Source: Psilocybe azurescens (Eukaryota; Basidiomycota; Agaricomycetes; Agaricales; Agrocybaceae). From it: a stretch of DNA of 64,000 nucleotides. This document shows, piece after piece, positions 10,870 to 27,791 of this stretch (the first letter of the stretch is position 1; every line of letters begins with the position of its first letter). The notes beneath the pieces were generated by a model. It saw only the letters and a program-made list of their open reading frames with translations, was not told the DNA's origin and did not search any database. The translations under genes and the position numbers were made by a program. Location of the stretch: the NCBI GenBank assembly GCA_023853785.1, contig JAJIRX010000500.1:620001-684000 (forward strand), written 5' to 3'.

Positions 10870-13800
10870 ATGGAGTCTAGAAAACGACCTTTGGTCGACG
10901 ACGAAGACACTGTAGTCACTAAGAAGCGTATCATTACGGGGGCTAATGGTAGCCCACATGTAAACGGTGCAGCTGAACACGACGATGAATCATTCGGAGA
11001 GAAGCTTGAGGTTCTTCAATTTTCCTGCTCAAGCACATCGTTGTGGCTGACTCCTTCGTTTATTTCAGTCATATCGGAAGGAGGCAATCTATCGGAGGAT
11101 GAAACATTATTCCAAGGAAAATGAGCGAAGTAAAGTTATAATTCAACAATTGGAGCAACGCAAGACGACTTGTGAAGCTGGTCTGGCAGCCATGTCAGCT
11201 TGTTGGGCACAGGTATTGGAAACCTTTCTCTGTTTTGAAAATGGAGCTCTAACTTCTTGATATTCACGTAGCTTGTCGACACAATACGTCTTGTAGTAAA
11301 GCCTAACGATCTACCGGAAGTCAACATACAATCAGACGGTATTACTTCTTTTTCATTGTTATTCGAAGTTTACTAACTGTTTCTTTGACTTCAGAAATCT
11401 TTGACCTGACTGCTCATATTCAAACTGAACCATCAACACAACTCGCTGCTGCCTTGGGAGAGACGGCCAACGCGACTCGAGCCTTGATAACAAAGTTTGT
11501 GCAGCTTGGGGACCACAAGCAATCCCAATTGCTACAGAATCAAAGTTATGTGGAATGCCAAAAGGCTCAGAACGAAGTGAGTGGGTTCTTCCACCATACC
11601 AAATAAGCATTTGCGTCTAACTATAGATAGTGTACCGTTTTGAGATCTGAAATTAACATGCTCAAATCAAAACTTGAAGATTCAGAAACACAGAAGGAGC
11701 ACTACCACAACGCTCTTTTGGTTGCCGAAAATCGCTTTGAACGGACGCAAAGCGCTACAGTGCACGAGATGGAATCACGCAAGCCGAGAAACAAGGGCCA
11801 AGAGAGTGTGCCAGAGTCGAAAGAGGAAGTGCAGCGGCCGTCTCCTGCAGTGAGTGGTTCGGTTATTGGTTAATTGGTGGGAGATTTGACCATAATTTTC
11901 ATTATTATCTCTAATTCTCATATAGCCATCATCTGTCGCCACAGCACCACCTGTACACACTAACGGTGTTCACGATATCTCAGAATTTGAGATTCTACGA
12001 GAACAAATCAAAGCTAGAGATACTAAAATTGTGGAACTAGAGAAAGAGGCGGCTGTATTGAGAGATCAGAAAACTATGATGGAATTGGAGGTAGGCACTT
12101 CGGCTTTAGTCACTTATGCTTATGCTAACGCCCAGCAGCTCAAAGCTCCTTCGGTGGAACATATAAGCGAGAGTCCTTACTATAAAGTTTTGCTAGGCCA
12201 TGCTTCCCATTTGGAAGCCATCGTCATTGATAAGACTGACCATATCAATCGACTCCAAGAGGAGATCACTCAACTCCAAGTGATTCGTAGCGAAATGGAG
12301 GAAAGCTCAACGGTCAGTCTCAAGCAGTCGACTTAATTTGCAAAAAAAAAGCTGATTGTATCTAAAAGAACATCTCAAATCAAGCTATGTCGGAACTTAA
12401 ATCAATGATGGCAAAACGAGATACAGAGAATGTCCGATTACGGGAACAGCGCGAACAGCAGGGTGCCGAACTTAATGAGCGAAGGCAGAAGGATTCGATT
12501 AAATCGGCCTCTCTACAAGAGTATAAACTTCTAGTGGAAAGCAATTCAGTAAGTCAGTCGCCGCTTATTTTCAGACATCAACATGTTAATATTTTACAGG
12601 AACGTATAAACATCCTGCAGTCTGAGCTCAGTCGATGCAAGGCTCAGCTTGCTGCTAATGCCAATTCTGAAGACCTTATGTCCTTTTTCCTTGGCGGAAA
12701 TATTGATCAGGTCAGGTATTTTGAAGCACTGAAGGAACAAAAAGGTGAATGGAGTGGCACAATCAATTAGCCTTTTCTGACCTTTCCAACAGCCAAGCAG
12801 AAAGTCGAGTTGCAGCTCTCGAGCAAACTTTCGCACTCTACAAAGATGATCACCCTGATATTGTGCAACACATGAAATCCGAAGCAGATGCCCTCCAGCA
12901 ACTCACCAAGGTGAAAGCTGAGCTTAACAGATATCAAAGGACATATGGGACTTTATCGACGCTCCCTCCCGACCTGTCTCAGTTAGCGGAACAGCTGCAC
13001 GCGAAGGAACTTGAACTAGAGAAATTGCGTTTGCTGGAAACCCAACGGCAAGAAGTGCGCACAGACCTGCCCAATCCTCTTTAATCGCATACTAACAAAT
13101 ATTCGTAGAATGAATCTTCTCTGTTTATAGAATTGGAGAAGTTATCTGCGCTCTGGGAAGCTTTGGATCGCCAGTTGAAAAGCAAAGTCTTTGAGCTATC
13201 AAATATGGAAGAGCGTTTGTCGAAAAGCGCAATTGACGTTAGTGCCCTTTTCTTGGACGGGTTCCAATTTACTGATGAGTCATTTTAGAAAGCTAAATCA
13301 GACAACAAATACTACGCTGCTATGCGCGACAAAGAAGCGATTGAGAACGAACGAAAGAATCTAGTGAGAACCCTGGAAAAGCAAGGGAAAGCAGTCGATC
13401 GTTTAACGGATGTGGAAAAGCATCTACGGATCCAAATGGTGATTATGTCTGACTGTTCACCTATCTGATGAAATTTAACGGAGCTCTTCTGTAGACCGTG
13501 CACGACAAGGAGATTCTCACACTCAAAAAGTGTTGCGAAAGTCTGAAAGACAGGCTTCATCGTCTTGAAAGAGAGAACCCCGACTTGCAAGTTCAGCTCG
13601 AAGGAGAGAGGAAAAGACTTCATGAAGTAAGTTCTTATCGCTCTATTTCCCGTTCTTTCTTATACTCACCCTCCACAACGATTCAGATGACCGGTCTTCT
13701 TGGTGAGCGGGAAAATTTCCTGCACTCAAAAAGGGCGGAAATTCGCAAACAAGAGGATGAGTTCACACGGGTGAAGAAAGATATGGAGAAACAAATCGCT

Positions 13801-14158
13801 CAGCTCAAACGAGATGCGAAGCCGGATTTGGGTAATGTTAAATCCGATCCAGAAACTTTGGAGTTAAAACGATTGAGAGTGAGTGGCTTTGACTGAGTTC
13901 CATCTCCGTTACTAAGAACTTCTGTAGTCATTGGCTACATGTACTACATGCAAGGAAACTTATCGTTCTACCATCATCACAAAATGCATGCATAGTGAGT
14001 CTTGTTTAGGTATCACTACAACCATAACTCTCTTACACAGGCCCCCAGCGTTCTGTAAAGGTTGTGTGGATGCTCGACTTTCGACCCGGCAGCGGAAATG
14101 TCCTGCCTGCAGTCTGCCTTTTGGTCAATCAGACGTTCATACTTTCTTCTTCCAGTGA
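10870..14158 (+). CDS. BRE1: E3 ubiquitin ligase BRE1 (histone H2B monoubiquitination)
   Basis: BRE1 works with Rad6 in the nucleus to put a single ubiquitin on histone H2B. The start at 10870 opens MESRKRPLVDDEDTVVTKKR, a short basic nuclear N-terminus. About a dozen exons encode a long coiled coil rich in Glu, Lys and Leu. The end is a C3HC4 RING: CTTCKETYRSTIITKCMH, an intron, FCKGCVDARLSTRQRKCPAC, then GQSDVH. The intron inside the RING fits best with an acceptor at CCCCCAG (near 14047), which gives KCMHTFCKGC, rather than the slightly earlier CACAG, which would insert Arg-Pro-Pro. Overall length fits the family. Its 3' end converges with MRPS9, 220 bp away. Confidence 0.92.
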
Positions 14159-14378
14159 TGGGTATCCTTCTGTTTATACGCATTTTTTATTCAAATTGTA
14201 CTTTATTCGCGCTTTGGATGCGTCATTAACTTAGTATATGGCCTGGATGTCTGCCAGTCATTTATCCTTATACCTCAACTCATCTCTGACTTTATAGTTC
14301 TAATACCACATGTACGGAACGAGATAATATGCGTATAAGATAGTCGCACCACCAAAAAAAAAAAGGGAATACGTAAGA

Positions 14379-15457
14379 TTAACGTTTGACCCATGTGTAC
14401 TGTAAGAAATTGGATCAGCATCCAGCACAATTGACGATAACAAAAAGATGACGAACCCCTTTGCGAGCCTTCGCGCGGCCCGTCTTCTTTCGTTCCACCA
14501 TACGAGGATCACGCCATGTAAGTTTGGCTATAAAAATTAAGTGAATAGGTTAATAATAATAAACGTAGGGAAGTGCGCACCTCTTCTAAACATGACTTCT
14601 AGTTCGGGTTCATGGGCGACAATGGCTTTCGAAATACCATGAGCAAGGGCACCTGATTGCCCTGTAGTTCCTCCTCCGCGAACGATAGCGAAAACATTAT
14701 ATTTTCCGAGAACACCAGCTACCTTGAATGGTCGAGTAATTCGTTCTCTGTCCGCAGGTATAGGGAAGAACTGATTTAAAGGCATATTGTTGACTAGAAT
14801 GGTGGTTGTGGTTACTTCCTCAGGTGTTTCGACTGATTTGTTGTCCTCGCTTGCGGCTGTCGTTAGACTTTGAACAGGGATCATCCAGACACGGGCAGAA
14901 CTTGTCTTTCTTTTTCCTACCGTATAAGAACGGCCATACATATCGAGCTTAACTGCCTTTCTCTTGCCCCTGGCAAGGAACGCCTCCTTCTTGCTACTTT
15001 CATAGAGCTCCAGAATGTTACGGAGTTGGGCAGATAGCTCATAGCATCCTCCGGTGGTTGCAATGCGTTCAAAGTCGATTAATTGATTGAGAAGCTTGGT
15101 GACCTTTCGGTAACGCGTCGTCGTCATCTTGGTTTTGAATTCGAGCGCCATTTCTGACTGGTCCTTCCATACGGCCTGAAGCGGAGGAAGGCTCGCCTTG
15201 GCAAAGTCGGGAAGAGGTAGAAGATGACTTTGGCGGAGGAACGTTTCTGCACGACCAATTGCCTTCTCGAGATGCATTATTTGGTCATAATATACGGCAC
15301 GAGTGGTGTAAAAACTAGGTGACTGAGGTATAGGCTTCACGCGCTCTGGGTCGTCTCTGCGAGGAGCGGCCGACGCATAAAACCTAGCGCAAGGATGAGA
15401 GTAACTTGCAGTGAAGCGAATAGTTTGTCGAAGTAGGCTAGGCTTCAGGACATTCAT
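14379..15457 (-). CDS. MRPS9: Mitochondrial small-subunit ribosomal protein uS9m
   Basis: This is the mitochondrial homologue of ribosomal protein S9. The long exon 15457-14581 begins with an Arg/Ser/Ala-rich presequence (SYSHPCARFYASAAPRRDDP). It contains the S9 core: GKRKTSSARVWMIP, ITRPFKVAGVLGKYNVFAIV, GGGTTGQSGALAHGI. Exon 2 (14527-14457) reads LTWRDPRMVERKKTGRAKAR. A 21 bp last exon (14399-14379) supplies the highly conserved YTWVKR and stop. The second intron would use an unusual GTTCGT donor at 14456, and it carries an 11-A run. Total 322 residues. The start is 236 bp from the divergent CASP gene. Confidence 0.93.
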
Positions 15458-15692
15458 GACTGGAAGAGCAGGTTAAGATTACAACTGCAAGAACAGTGCT
15501 GTAGCTCTGTCAATTCCCGAAAAAGTAGCAGCGTCACGTGGCAATTCAGGACGCGCTGAAGTTCAGGTCCCCGTCGCATGTAATTAGCATAGTGACACCT
15601 CATAACAGTACGAACACCTTTTATTTCTTTAAACCTCTGCTCAAGCCATAAGCTGTAATCTCGTAGATATTGCCTCGTCGATTCGACCAAAT

Positions 15693-18535
15693 ATGGCCTC
15701 AGTCGAGACAAACTTCTCCGCAGCTCTGACGACCTGGAAAGGTACATTTATTAGACGCTCCTCTCGTTAATGCCATACTAAGAATATTCAGATGTCAACT
15801 TGACCGAGTTACAGAAAACTCTCGATAAGCAAGGGGTAGAGCTCGTAGACAATCAGAAGGAGAGTATTGTGGGCCGCAAAGCACTTGCCGAGAAGACCAA
15901 AGGTTGGACATGACTCTATAGGCCAAGACTATGTGGTATACTGATTCAAATCATGCAGAATTCAAAAAGATACCAGAGGAAGAGAAGTTGAACGCATTCA
16001 AAGGCCTCTTGAAAGGTACATATCTGCACATTGGCCCAAGTGTAATAAATTCATGCGTTCCCATGTACAGCATACCAGACCGAAATTGACAGTCTCACTA
16101 AACGATCGAAGGCGTCCGACAATGCATTCCTTCACGTCTACAAAGTTCTGGCGGAGGTGCCTGATCCGTATCCTCTTCTAGAGGCTGCAGTGGTTTGTAG
16201 CATTCTCTCAGCCACAATAAATATGTGAACTAATTATTTATACTCAAACAGGACCAGACTGTGAAGGTCGCAGAGGCAATGGAGCATGAATCGGAATTGC
16301 AAAAACTGAGAGAAGAGAATGCAGAGCTCAAGAAAAGGGTCAACGATTTCTCAAGTGTTGAGAATGCGAAAAAGAAATTGGAGGCCAAAGTGGAGCAACT
16401 AGATCAGAGGGTAAGTGAGTATGCAGTCATGATCATTATGGCCCCTGAGTTGTGTTGTAGATGGATGCCCTTATCCAAGAGAAGGTCTCGCAAAAAGCAA
16501 ATGAGCTTACCGCTACCTACGATGAAAAAATTATGAATTATGAAGATAGGTACAGCATATTTTTTCAATCTTTGTCTAAATACGTATCTCATTGCTCATT
16601 GTGTAGGGAACAAGATTTGCAACGACAGCTATCTCTGACGAAGAATCAACTACGAGATTTACGTGTTTCGAACGAAAATAACCAAGCCAAACTCTTCGAC
16701 CATAGCCAAAGGCAAGGTACGTTAGCTTTTATTCCCGAGTGTGATGGCTCATAATCATGTCATGCAATAGACCAGGAGGTTGTTCAAAAACTTGCAGAAG
16801 TGGACATGATTATTGCCGACTTGGATCGTGCCAATAGTCGTATAGTCGCCCTCGAACATCGAAATGTACGTCCTTCTCGTTATTGAAATATGGTATCTTT
16901 TTCTGAATCATATTCAGGAAATTCTTCGTGCAGAAATTGAAACTACACGAAGTGGCACTGAAACTTCAGAACGGTCAGTAGCCTTTCTAATATTGGAATG
17001 CAAAAGTATTTGACTGTTTCCCTCTATCCAGAGTCAAATCGTTAGAAACACAAGTTTTCGACCTCGAAACCGAAACCGAGACGCTTTCACAATCTATCGA
17101 AACGCAGAAGCTGAAAACTTTAGAGATTGAATCAGCTGGGCAACGAAAGATTGAAGAACTCTCTAAGGAGGTTCAGAAAAAGGTCTGCCTCACCATTTTT
17201 CCTTGCAATTCTGCAAATGCTCATTCATGTAAAGTCAGCAGAAACTGAACAGCTCAGGACTAAATTGAAGAAACTGAGCGATTATGATGAAATAAAACGA
17301 GAGCTCGAAATTATGAAGGTATATCGGTCTGACCTTCATCATCATTCTTTTTTACTTACACCCATATCCGTCAGTATGTTGAATTCTCCGGTTTCGATGC
17401 TAATGACGAGGAAGGTGCCTTAACGAATGGAAATGATCACGACGTGTATCTTCCAAGTCCTGATGCCCATAAGACGAACAATCGAGAAGGAAAATCATTG
17501 GAGACTCTTCTTGCTACGAAAAACAAACGCCTTCAAGAGGAACTGACCAAATTACGGGTATGTGTTCCTCCGCTTCTGGGTATTTTCTATTATACTCAAA
17601 TATCCAACAAGATCCTCCATGGAGAACTCGAGGACTCCTTGCACACTGCCAGACAAGAATTGGAATCGGCTACATTTGATCTGGAGAAACAAAGAGAATT
17701 GAATGAGAAACTGGAGAACGACTTGCTTTCAATAAACAAAGAGGGTGCTTCAGCAGATATTGAAACTGATGTTCTGGCTAGTTTAGACATCGGTAAACGA
17801 GCGGTATGTTGTGCCCTATATAATCTTTATGGTCCTCAGCCTGATTATTACATAGGACACACCCGTTCGTACGACACCTATACCCTTTACGCCTTCTGCG
17901 GATACCTCTATTCTACCCATCGTGACAAGTCAGCGAGATCGTTTCCGTCAGCGGAACGCTGAACTGGAAGAGGTTTGTTTCTCTCTTTGTTTGATGACAT
18001 ATGACGCACAATTTTGACAACTAGACATAGGAATTGCGAAAACAGTTCCAGATAATTTCTGAATTGCGGAACGAAATCAAGACGTTGCAGGCTGACAACC
18101 TGAAACTCTATGAAAAAGTCAGATATATGCAGAGTTACCGAGAGGATTCTGGGTCTCGTCCAGTGACACAGCTTGATCCGCTTCCAGCACCATCAAGCGC
18201 CCGCGCGGACGATATGAGCAAATATCAAGCGAGATACGAAGAAGCTATGAATCCTTTCGAAGCTTTCCGAGGAAGGGTACGTAGTGGTGCAGTTCATCTT
18301 CGAAGCCTCCATTGAACGCCAGATTTAGGAAGCAACAAGGGCGTACCAAAACCTCAACCCCGTTGAACGGGCGGTTCTTGCCCTAACACGCTCGATACTC
18401 GGAAACCGTAGAGCCAGAGCTTTCTTCGTGTGCTATGCCCTGGCTCTGCATGTTCTCGTGATGTATTCGACCTACGAGTGCACCGCTTCTCCTGGAACAC
18501 AATTACAGATACAACCAAATCCTCATAGGACATAG
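15693..18535 (+). CDS. COY1: Golgi coiled-coil protein CASP (yeast Coy1)
   Basis: CASP/Coy1 is a tail-anchored Golgi membrane protein that acts with golgins and SNAREs. The start MASVETNFSAALTTWK is followed by about 15 short exons encoding a continuous Glu/Lys/Leu-rich coiled coil. The conserved C-terminal CASP segment is clear: NPFEAFRGR, an intron, then NPVERAVLALTRSILGNRRA and one membrane helix (FFVCYALALHVLVMYS). The tail is short (TYECTASPGTQLQIQPNPHRT), on the lumenal side in this family. The 3' end converges on TFB1 after 146 bp. Confidence 0.9.
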
Positions 18536-18681
18536 TCTTTCTTGTGTTCTTCAATCATATATTAGTAAATTATTGTGTATATTACAAAATTGGACATGGT
18601 GGGTTATATAGTAATGGATTGGAGTGGAAAGTGAATGCTAGGCAGCTGTGTAATGATTAATTGGATGTATATATGCTATTG

Positions 18682-21080
18682 CTATGCTTTAGGCGGCTTT
18701 CTATTGCGCCAAAAAGCAAGCGCTTGCTCTGAAGCATGGACTACAGGTCTCATGGCCTGGAAGCGGTCAGCAAAGGTTGACAAACGACCTTTAAAACTTA
18801 CAATCTCTACACGGGATGTATCGATGCCGTGCTGTTGTGCCACCTGTACCAAAGCATTCACTTTTTCGTGCGTTCTGGATATGTAGCCTATCATCTTTGC
18901 TTGCTTGGCGGCTCTTTGCTGGGGAGTGGCCGTTACAACTGTCTGTACGTCTCCGGAGGGCGGGTATGTTGCCAACCAGAATTGCCGCAGAAATTCATTA
19001 GCAGCGGTTTGGCAGGTGGTCATTTGTCTAAATAATCCATCGGGAATATCATCTAACAGCGTATCAATTGACCAATGACCTAAAGAGAAAGGTCAAAGAA
19101 CCTACTTTTTTTGGACTTAACGTCTAGGCGGCTTGCCACATTCTGAGTCATAGCAAGCAAGGCTGCATCTCCTTGCTTGCGTTCAATTTTAAGCTAAAAC
19201 GTGACAGTGAGTACACGCTACGATAGCAACAACGAAGAAGAGATACATACTTGAGTAAGTTTGATATCCCATTGATCAACACTAGTTTTCGCCTCTGCTA
19301 ACACAAAAGCTGGGTCCAATTTCTATAAAAGAGGTCAAAACAGTTCCATTACTGGCTCCACTAACGACCCACATGCTGAGAAGAATTCTGGCTAGCCTCT
19401 GACATTCTTGCCTCAAAGTATCGTTGCCTATCTTTCATTTCAAGAATGATACCATTTGAGGCTTCGGGGTCATGCAGGTCGTCGATGTCGATTTGAGAAT
19501 ATATATCCTATAATTCAATTAATATATTGTTGTATCAGACACGATTGTATAACGTTACCTCTCCAGGATCAAGTCGTCGTCGCTTAGCTGGGGGATTTCG
19601 CCTCTGTATTGCAAATGGCAATGGGAACCAATCACAAACAATACTGACGAAGGAAACTCTTACAATGCGGAATTCAGCAGTCGCTCTGAGTGCTCGTTGA
19701 ATTTGCGAATTAGAGGTAGTGCAGCCTTCTGTCTCCCAGCTCGCATTGTAACATCCTTTTCATTTCCCGTCTGCAAACGGCCAGAGTTTAGAATGTGTCG
19801 ACAAATCGTGAGCACAGCCATACTTCTTCGTGGTCTTCCAGTGTAGCTGCAAGATCCACAAAAACCTCTACTTGTTCGTTACGCGCACGTCTAGGTTCCA
19901 ATTCTTGTTCACGACATTTTGTCAACAATGGCGTAAGTATACAAGACAAGTGAACTTACCATCGTCGTCTCTTTCCAGATACTTGTCAAAAATAGGATCG
20001 TCTTTGACAACGTGCTGGGCAGCAGAAGAACGAATCGACGCTCGATGAGCGTTGAAAAGCTTGGATTGGAAGTATCGTTTCCAGAATTGTTCTTCCGTGA
20101 GCTTTGGATAATTTTATTATTGGAAATTCGGCATAGCATATATAGAAATAGCATACTTTATTTGGTACGTTTTCAGTGTAAGCCTTAGCTACGATAGGGT
20201 ATTCGTCAAAGATGTCATGCACAAGCTGAGGGGTAATGCGAATCTTGATTTCGCCTCCTTCAACTGCCTCAGGGCGAGGATCCACGAGTTGGCCTGACTT
20301 CCCCTTCTTTTGTCCCTCAGCAGCGGCTTGGGCTAGAATGAGGTGCTTATTGGACGAGTTAGCAATGAGTCACCTAGCGTGGTCTTCACCTCACCTCTCG
20401 ACCGTCCCAGAACTCGGCTTCCGTAATTTGGTGACTCACAACCAACTCCCTGTGCAATACTGCTAACTCTGGGTTGGCCATGAGGACCTTCTTGCGCAAT
20501 CGAAAATCACTGGCCGGGTCATTTCCGGCGATGACTGGTGTTGCTCTTATATCGCTAGCCACAGAGACCGCTCGAGATGCAGGCTGGCGAGAGGGTGTGA
20601 GCAGAGGACGTGGTGTCTGTGCTGCTGGGGTAGAGGTAGCAGATAGTGAGGAGGTTGTATTAATTGGAGGTACGATCGTTCTACTGGTTGTCTCTGACGC
20701 GTTTCTATTGTCACTTATAATCGTTGTCAGCTCTTGCTTGAATTTTTCGCGCTCAGCAATCGCGACAGGTGGTGGCGAGGTAAAGGTGAAATTGTGGCCG
20801 TTGTCGTCTCCGACGAGAGAAAGCTTTAACCTGACCTGAGCAGCGCCCTCCTTGCTGCAGAAGAGGGCTGATATTTATTGGTGAGCTATGGAATAAAGAC
20901 AATAGCGACGGAAGTAAAACAAAGAACAGACTAACATGACGCCTCAGCATAAGCCACGCGTATAGATGGAGCTTTCTTTCCATCCTGAGTCCATTGAAGA
21001 TGTGTGTCTGTTAGCTCTAACAAGCCTGGCAATTTCTTGCAAGACGCCTTCGCTGTGCACACCGTGGTAGTGGTAGGCAT
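18682..21080 (-). CDS. TFB1: TFIIH core subunit TFB1 (p62/GTF2H1)
   Basis: Tfb1 is a structural subunit of TFIIH, needed for RNA polymerase II initiation and nucleotide-excision repair. The start MPTTTTVCTAKASCKK at 21080 leads into a PH domain (LLELTDTHLQWTQDGKKAPS). A Ser/Thr-rich linker follows, then BSD-type segments: one begins LVHDIFDEYPIVAKAYTENV, followed by ASDRSSAAQ-like sequence across an intron. The C-terminus is helical (IGYISRTHEKVNALVQVAQQ) and ends FWRNRKPPKA. Roughly ten introns, several only about 50 bp. It is head-to-head with the PHOSPHO phosphatase gene, only 123 bp between start codons. Confidence 0.88.
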
Positions 21081-21203
21081 AAGACCCGCATCATCCCTTC
21101 GACTCATCGGGCTTGGCCTTTACAGCATCATTTCAATATTATGTAAGCCATCTCGATCTAATCTTGCTTTTTGTCCCCTTCATTCCTCCTTATCTTTACC
21201 ACC

Positions 21204-22251
21204 ATGGCGTCTCCAAAAAAACAGCTCATCGTCTTCGATTTCGACTGGTATGCATAATCCTTAGTACTTTTATTTTCTTCTTACTGTTGACCTAGGTCTA
21301 TGTCCGATCAGGACACTGACAGATGGATCTTTGAGGTCCTTGCTCCCGACCTTCGGCGAAAGATGAAAACCCTGAAAGACGAAGTCCAATGGACTGATCT
21401 GGTGTAAGTACTGACACAGCCTTAGCAAAAAAAACGTTCGAAGTTTTTATCATCTCAAAGGGGCCAATCTCTCCGAGAGGCGTTTGCTCGTGGGATTACA
21501 AAGGAGCAAATCATCCATACGCTTCAAATAATGCCCTTCGTCTGTTATCGAAGTCCTAAAATCTCTTGTCTAAAACTCATTGTAAATTTAGCATCCGGCC
21601 ATGGTCAGAGCTGTGACCGATTTGAAGAATAGAGGCGAAACCACTTTCTTGTGCCTGTCTAATGCCAACTCAGTTTTCATCAAGACAATCTTAGAGGTAC
21701 TTAATTCACTTCATCTTAACATCTAATTTCTAACATTCAAGTGCACCAGTCGAAAGGCCTCCAAACTCTGTTTCACGAAATCATCACGAACCCAGCAGAA
21801 TGGGACCCCTCGGGCTTGCTCAAAGTGAGCCGAAGGGTTGACCCTAACGGTCCGCAACATAGTTGCAAAGTTGGGTGCAGTCCCAATATGTGCAAGGGTA
21901 GGCGTCACAAACTCCATTTGCCTCGCGTACTTACGATTTCTTCCAGGCGAAGAACTCGAGACATTCCCTTGCCCGACAAGGCGTGGAGTATGACCACATT
22001 GCATATGTGGGCGACGGAACAAACGACTTCTGCCCAATTCTGCGTTTGAGGAGGTTCGGCTTCTTTCCATTTTTTGTTATCCCCTGTGACGATCTAACCG
22101 AGGTTAATGTAGCCAAGATACAATTTTCTGTAGAACTGGGCGTGGTTTGCAGAAACGTATCGAAAAGGAGGGCGAGAAAGAAGCACTCAAATGCAACGTC
22201 CAGTACTGGGGAGGAGCCTGGGAAATCGAAGAGAAGTTCAGCAAGCTCTAA
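21204..22251 (+). CDS. PHOSPHO1/2-type HAD phosphatase
   Basis: The protein opens MASPKKQLIVFDFD, an intron, then WSMSDQDTDRWIFEVLAP: the DxDx(T/S) nucleophile motif of HAD phosphatases in the form typical of PHOSPHO enzymes, which act on phosphoethanolamine/phosphocholine or pyridoxal phosphate. Later motifs fit: TFLCLSNANSVFIKTIL (motif II Ser/Asn), a Cys-rich substrate region (CSPNMCKG), YVGDGTNDFCP (motif III/IV Asp), and the end VQYWGGAWEIEEKFSKL. The C run at 21966-21968 carries one base too many (TFLARQGVEYDHIAY when removed). The exon boundary after FCPILRLR is uncertain. Substrate cannot be told from sequence. Confidence 0.82.
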
Positions 22252-22545
22252 ATCAATGTACGAAGGACTTCGTCGGATTCCTATCATCGATCAACGGATA
22301 TATAATGGAAAATATGAATGGAATGACATCAAACATCAAGTTCTTGTACTTTGTACAGAGTACGATTGTCGTTCGTACGTGAAAAGAAAAGGGTTAGGTA
22401 GACTGAGGTGTGTGGAGTGGAAACACAAATGTAAGTTGCACAATAGGAAGCTGGATTGCGGGCAGATTGAGCAGAAGGGATGACAAAAAGAAATTGGCTG
22501 TACAGTGTATCAATGAAGTGCGCGGAAAAAGAAAACTCATTCCAA
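22252..22545. other. Short convergent spacer between PHOSPHO phosphatase and YAK1
   Basis: The spacer lies between two converging stop codons and is AT-rich on its plus strand. It contains only overlapping chance frames and no visible RNA gene. Confidence 0.4.
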
Positions 22546-26704
<4,159 letters not shown>

Positions 26705-27136
26705 GTTTCTGGCGAGGAATGTGGTGTTTGTTGTCGTAAATCAGATGTCTCTCTCACAAGTCAGAGACTAATAACACACTCTCAGTGGACAACCAGGATT
26801 GTACGAAAGAGAGATGTGTAGCAGGGTCCCAGAACTTGTGAGCGTTGAATATGGCAGATGACGGTCAAGAGCTGTGTCAGTAAGGGGTTCAGGGTTTGCT
26901 AATCGATGTATAGTCTGTCCTACCGATTTCCTCCACACCAATTTTCGGCCTATTTACCCCTTGGCAGAACCCAGTTGCTGTCCTTGTTTCGTATTTGTTT
27001 CTCTCAAATCCTATTCTACTTGATTTTTATCGATTATCTTCAGACTCTCAACATTGCTACTGACTTGCTAGGTCTATAGCCGATAATTGTTTCCATGTGA
27101 CAATCGCACAAAAATGGTATCTATCCGAGCTGTCTC
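26705..27136. promoter_or_regulatory. YAK1 promoter and leader region
   Basis: This 432 bp lies upstream of YAK1 and downstream of PSMG4, both on the minus strand. On the minus strand the part nearest the ATG is rich in ACA and GAGA words. No conserved frame or RNA gene is visible. Confidence 0.4.
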
Positions 27137-27791
27137 TCATTCTTGAGTCTTCCCCACCTTTTCCTGTGTTTCTATTTCTTTCAATGTAGTTACAATGCCC
27201 TTTTCAGCCTCGAAAACGAGTCGATGGCCCTGTCCCATGGACGTGAAGTCAACAGGAATGTCCACAGACAAAAGATCTGCTTCTGGAAGCGTTTCGCTGG
27301 GGAACAACCATGAAGCCTTAGCAAATTATCGATCATCATCGCTGGAAGTGAGCCTCCCGTCTGGTCTTACCTAAACGCTGTGCCATGGGTAACGCAACGT
27401 CTGAGCTTGACGATCGAAATAACGAGGTAGCTGCGGATGGTGCACCGGACTACCAGCCCAACTAATTTAGTACGCACGCAAGAACCCCCTTCAAATTGAA
27501 CAAAAGACCTACAACTCTAGGTGGCATAGCACAGGCCCAATCTTTGCATAAATTTCCGTTCAGAACCGCCTTTTCGCCGTTGCCGGTATTCGTGTTGCTG
27601 TCCGCGGTACCAATCCAGAGCATGTAAGTATCTACCATGTGCGTTATTTGTAGCACGAGAGGGGGTAACGATGGGTTGTTAGTGTCCAGCAGCTTTACTT
27701 GGACCTTTGTTGTAAATTCAGGATCCATATTGACTCTGAGTGGACAACACTGGTGCCAGTACGAGGAACTGCGATTTGGAGAAGGTGACAA
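27137..27791 (-). CDS. Proteasome assembly chaperone 4 (PAC4/Poc4) homologue
   Basis: PAC4 pairs with PAC3 to help assemble the 20S proteasome alpha ring. The first exon gives VQVKLLDTNNPSLPPLVLQI, then DTYMLWIGT and KDWACAMPPR, matching the family pattern of a core strand followed by LW(I/V)G and an xWAxAMPP block. After an intron comes TSLFRSSSSDVALPMAQRLA, and after another KRFQKQIFLSVDIPVDF, again family-typical. The A run at 27270-27273 needs one more base to read QIFLSVDIP. The end is LKEIETQEKVGKTQE. Its start is 364 bp from the first GRF gene on the other strand. Confidence 0.8.

Noticed and set aside
14353..14364. Run of 11 A as a polyA insertion from a retroelement
   Set aside because: It lies inside a short MRPS9 intron with no target duplication, so it is a simple homopolymer.
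15454..15747. Minus-strand ORF over the MRPS9/CASP promoter
   Set aside because: It overlaps the CASP first exon antisense and the MRPS9 leader, and its composition is not coding-like.
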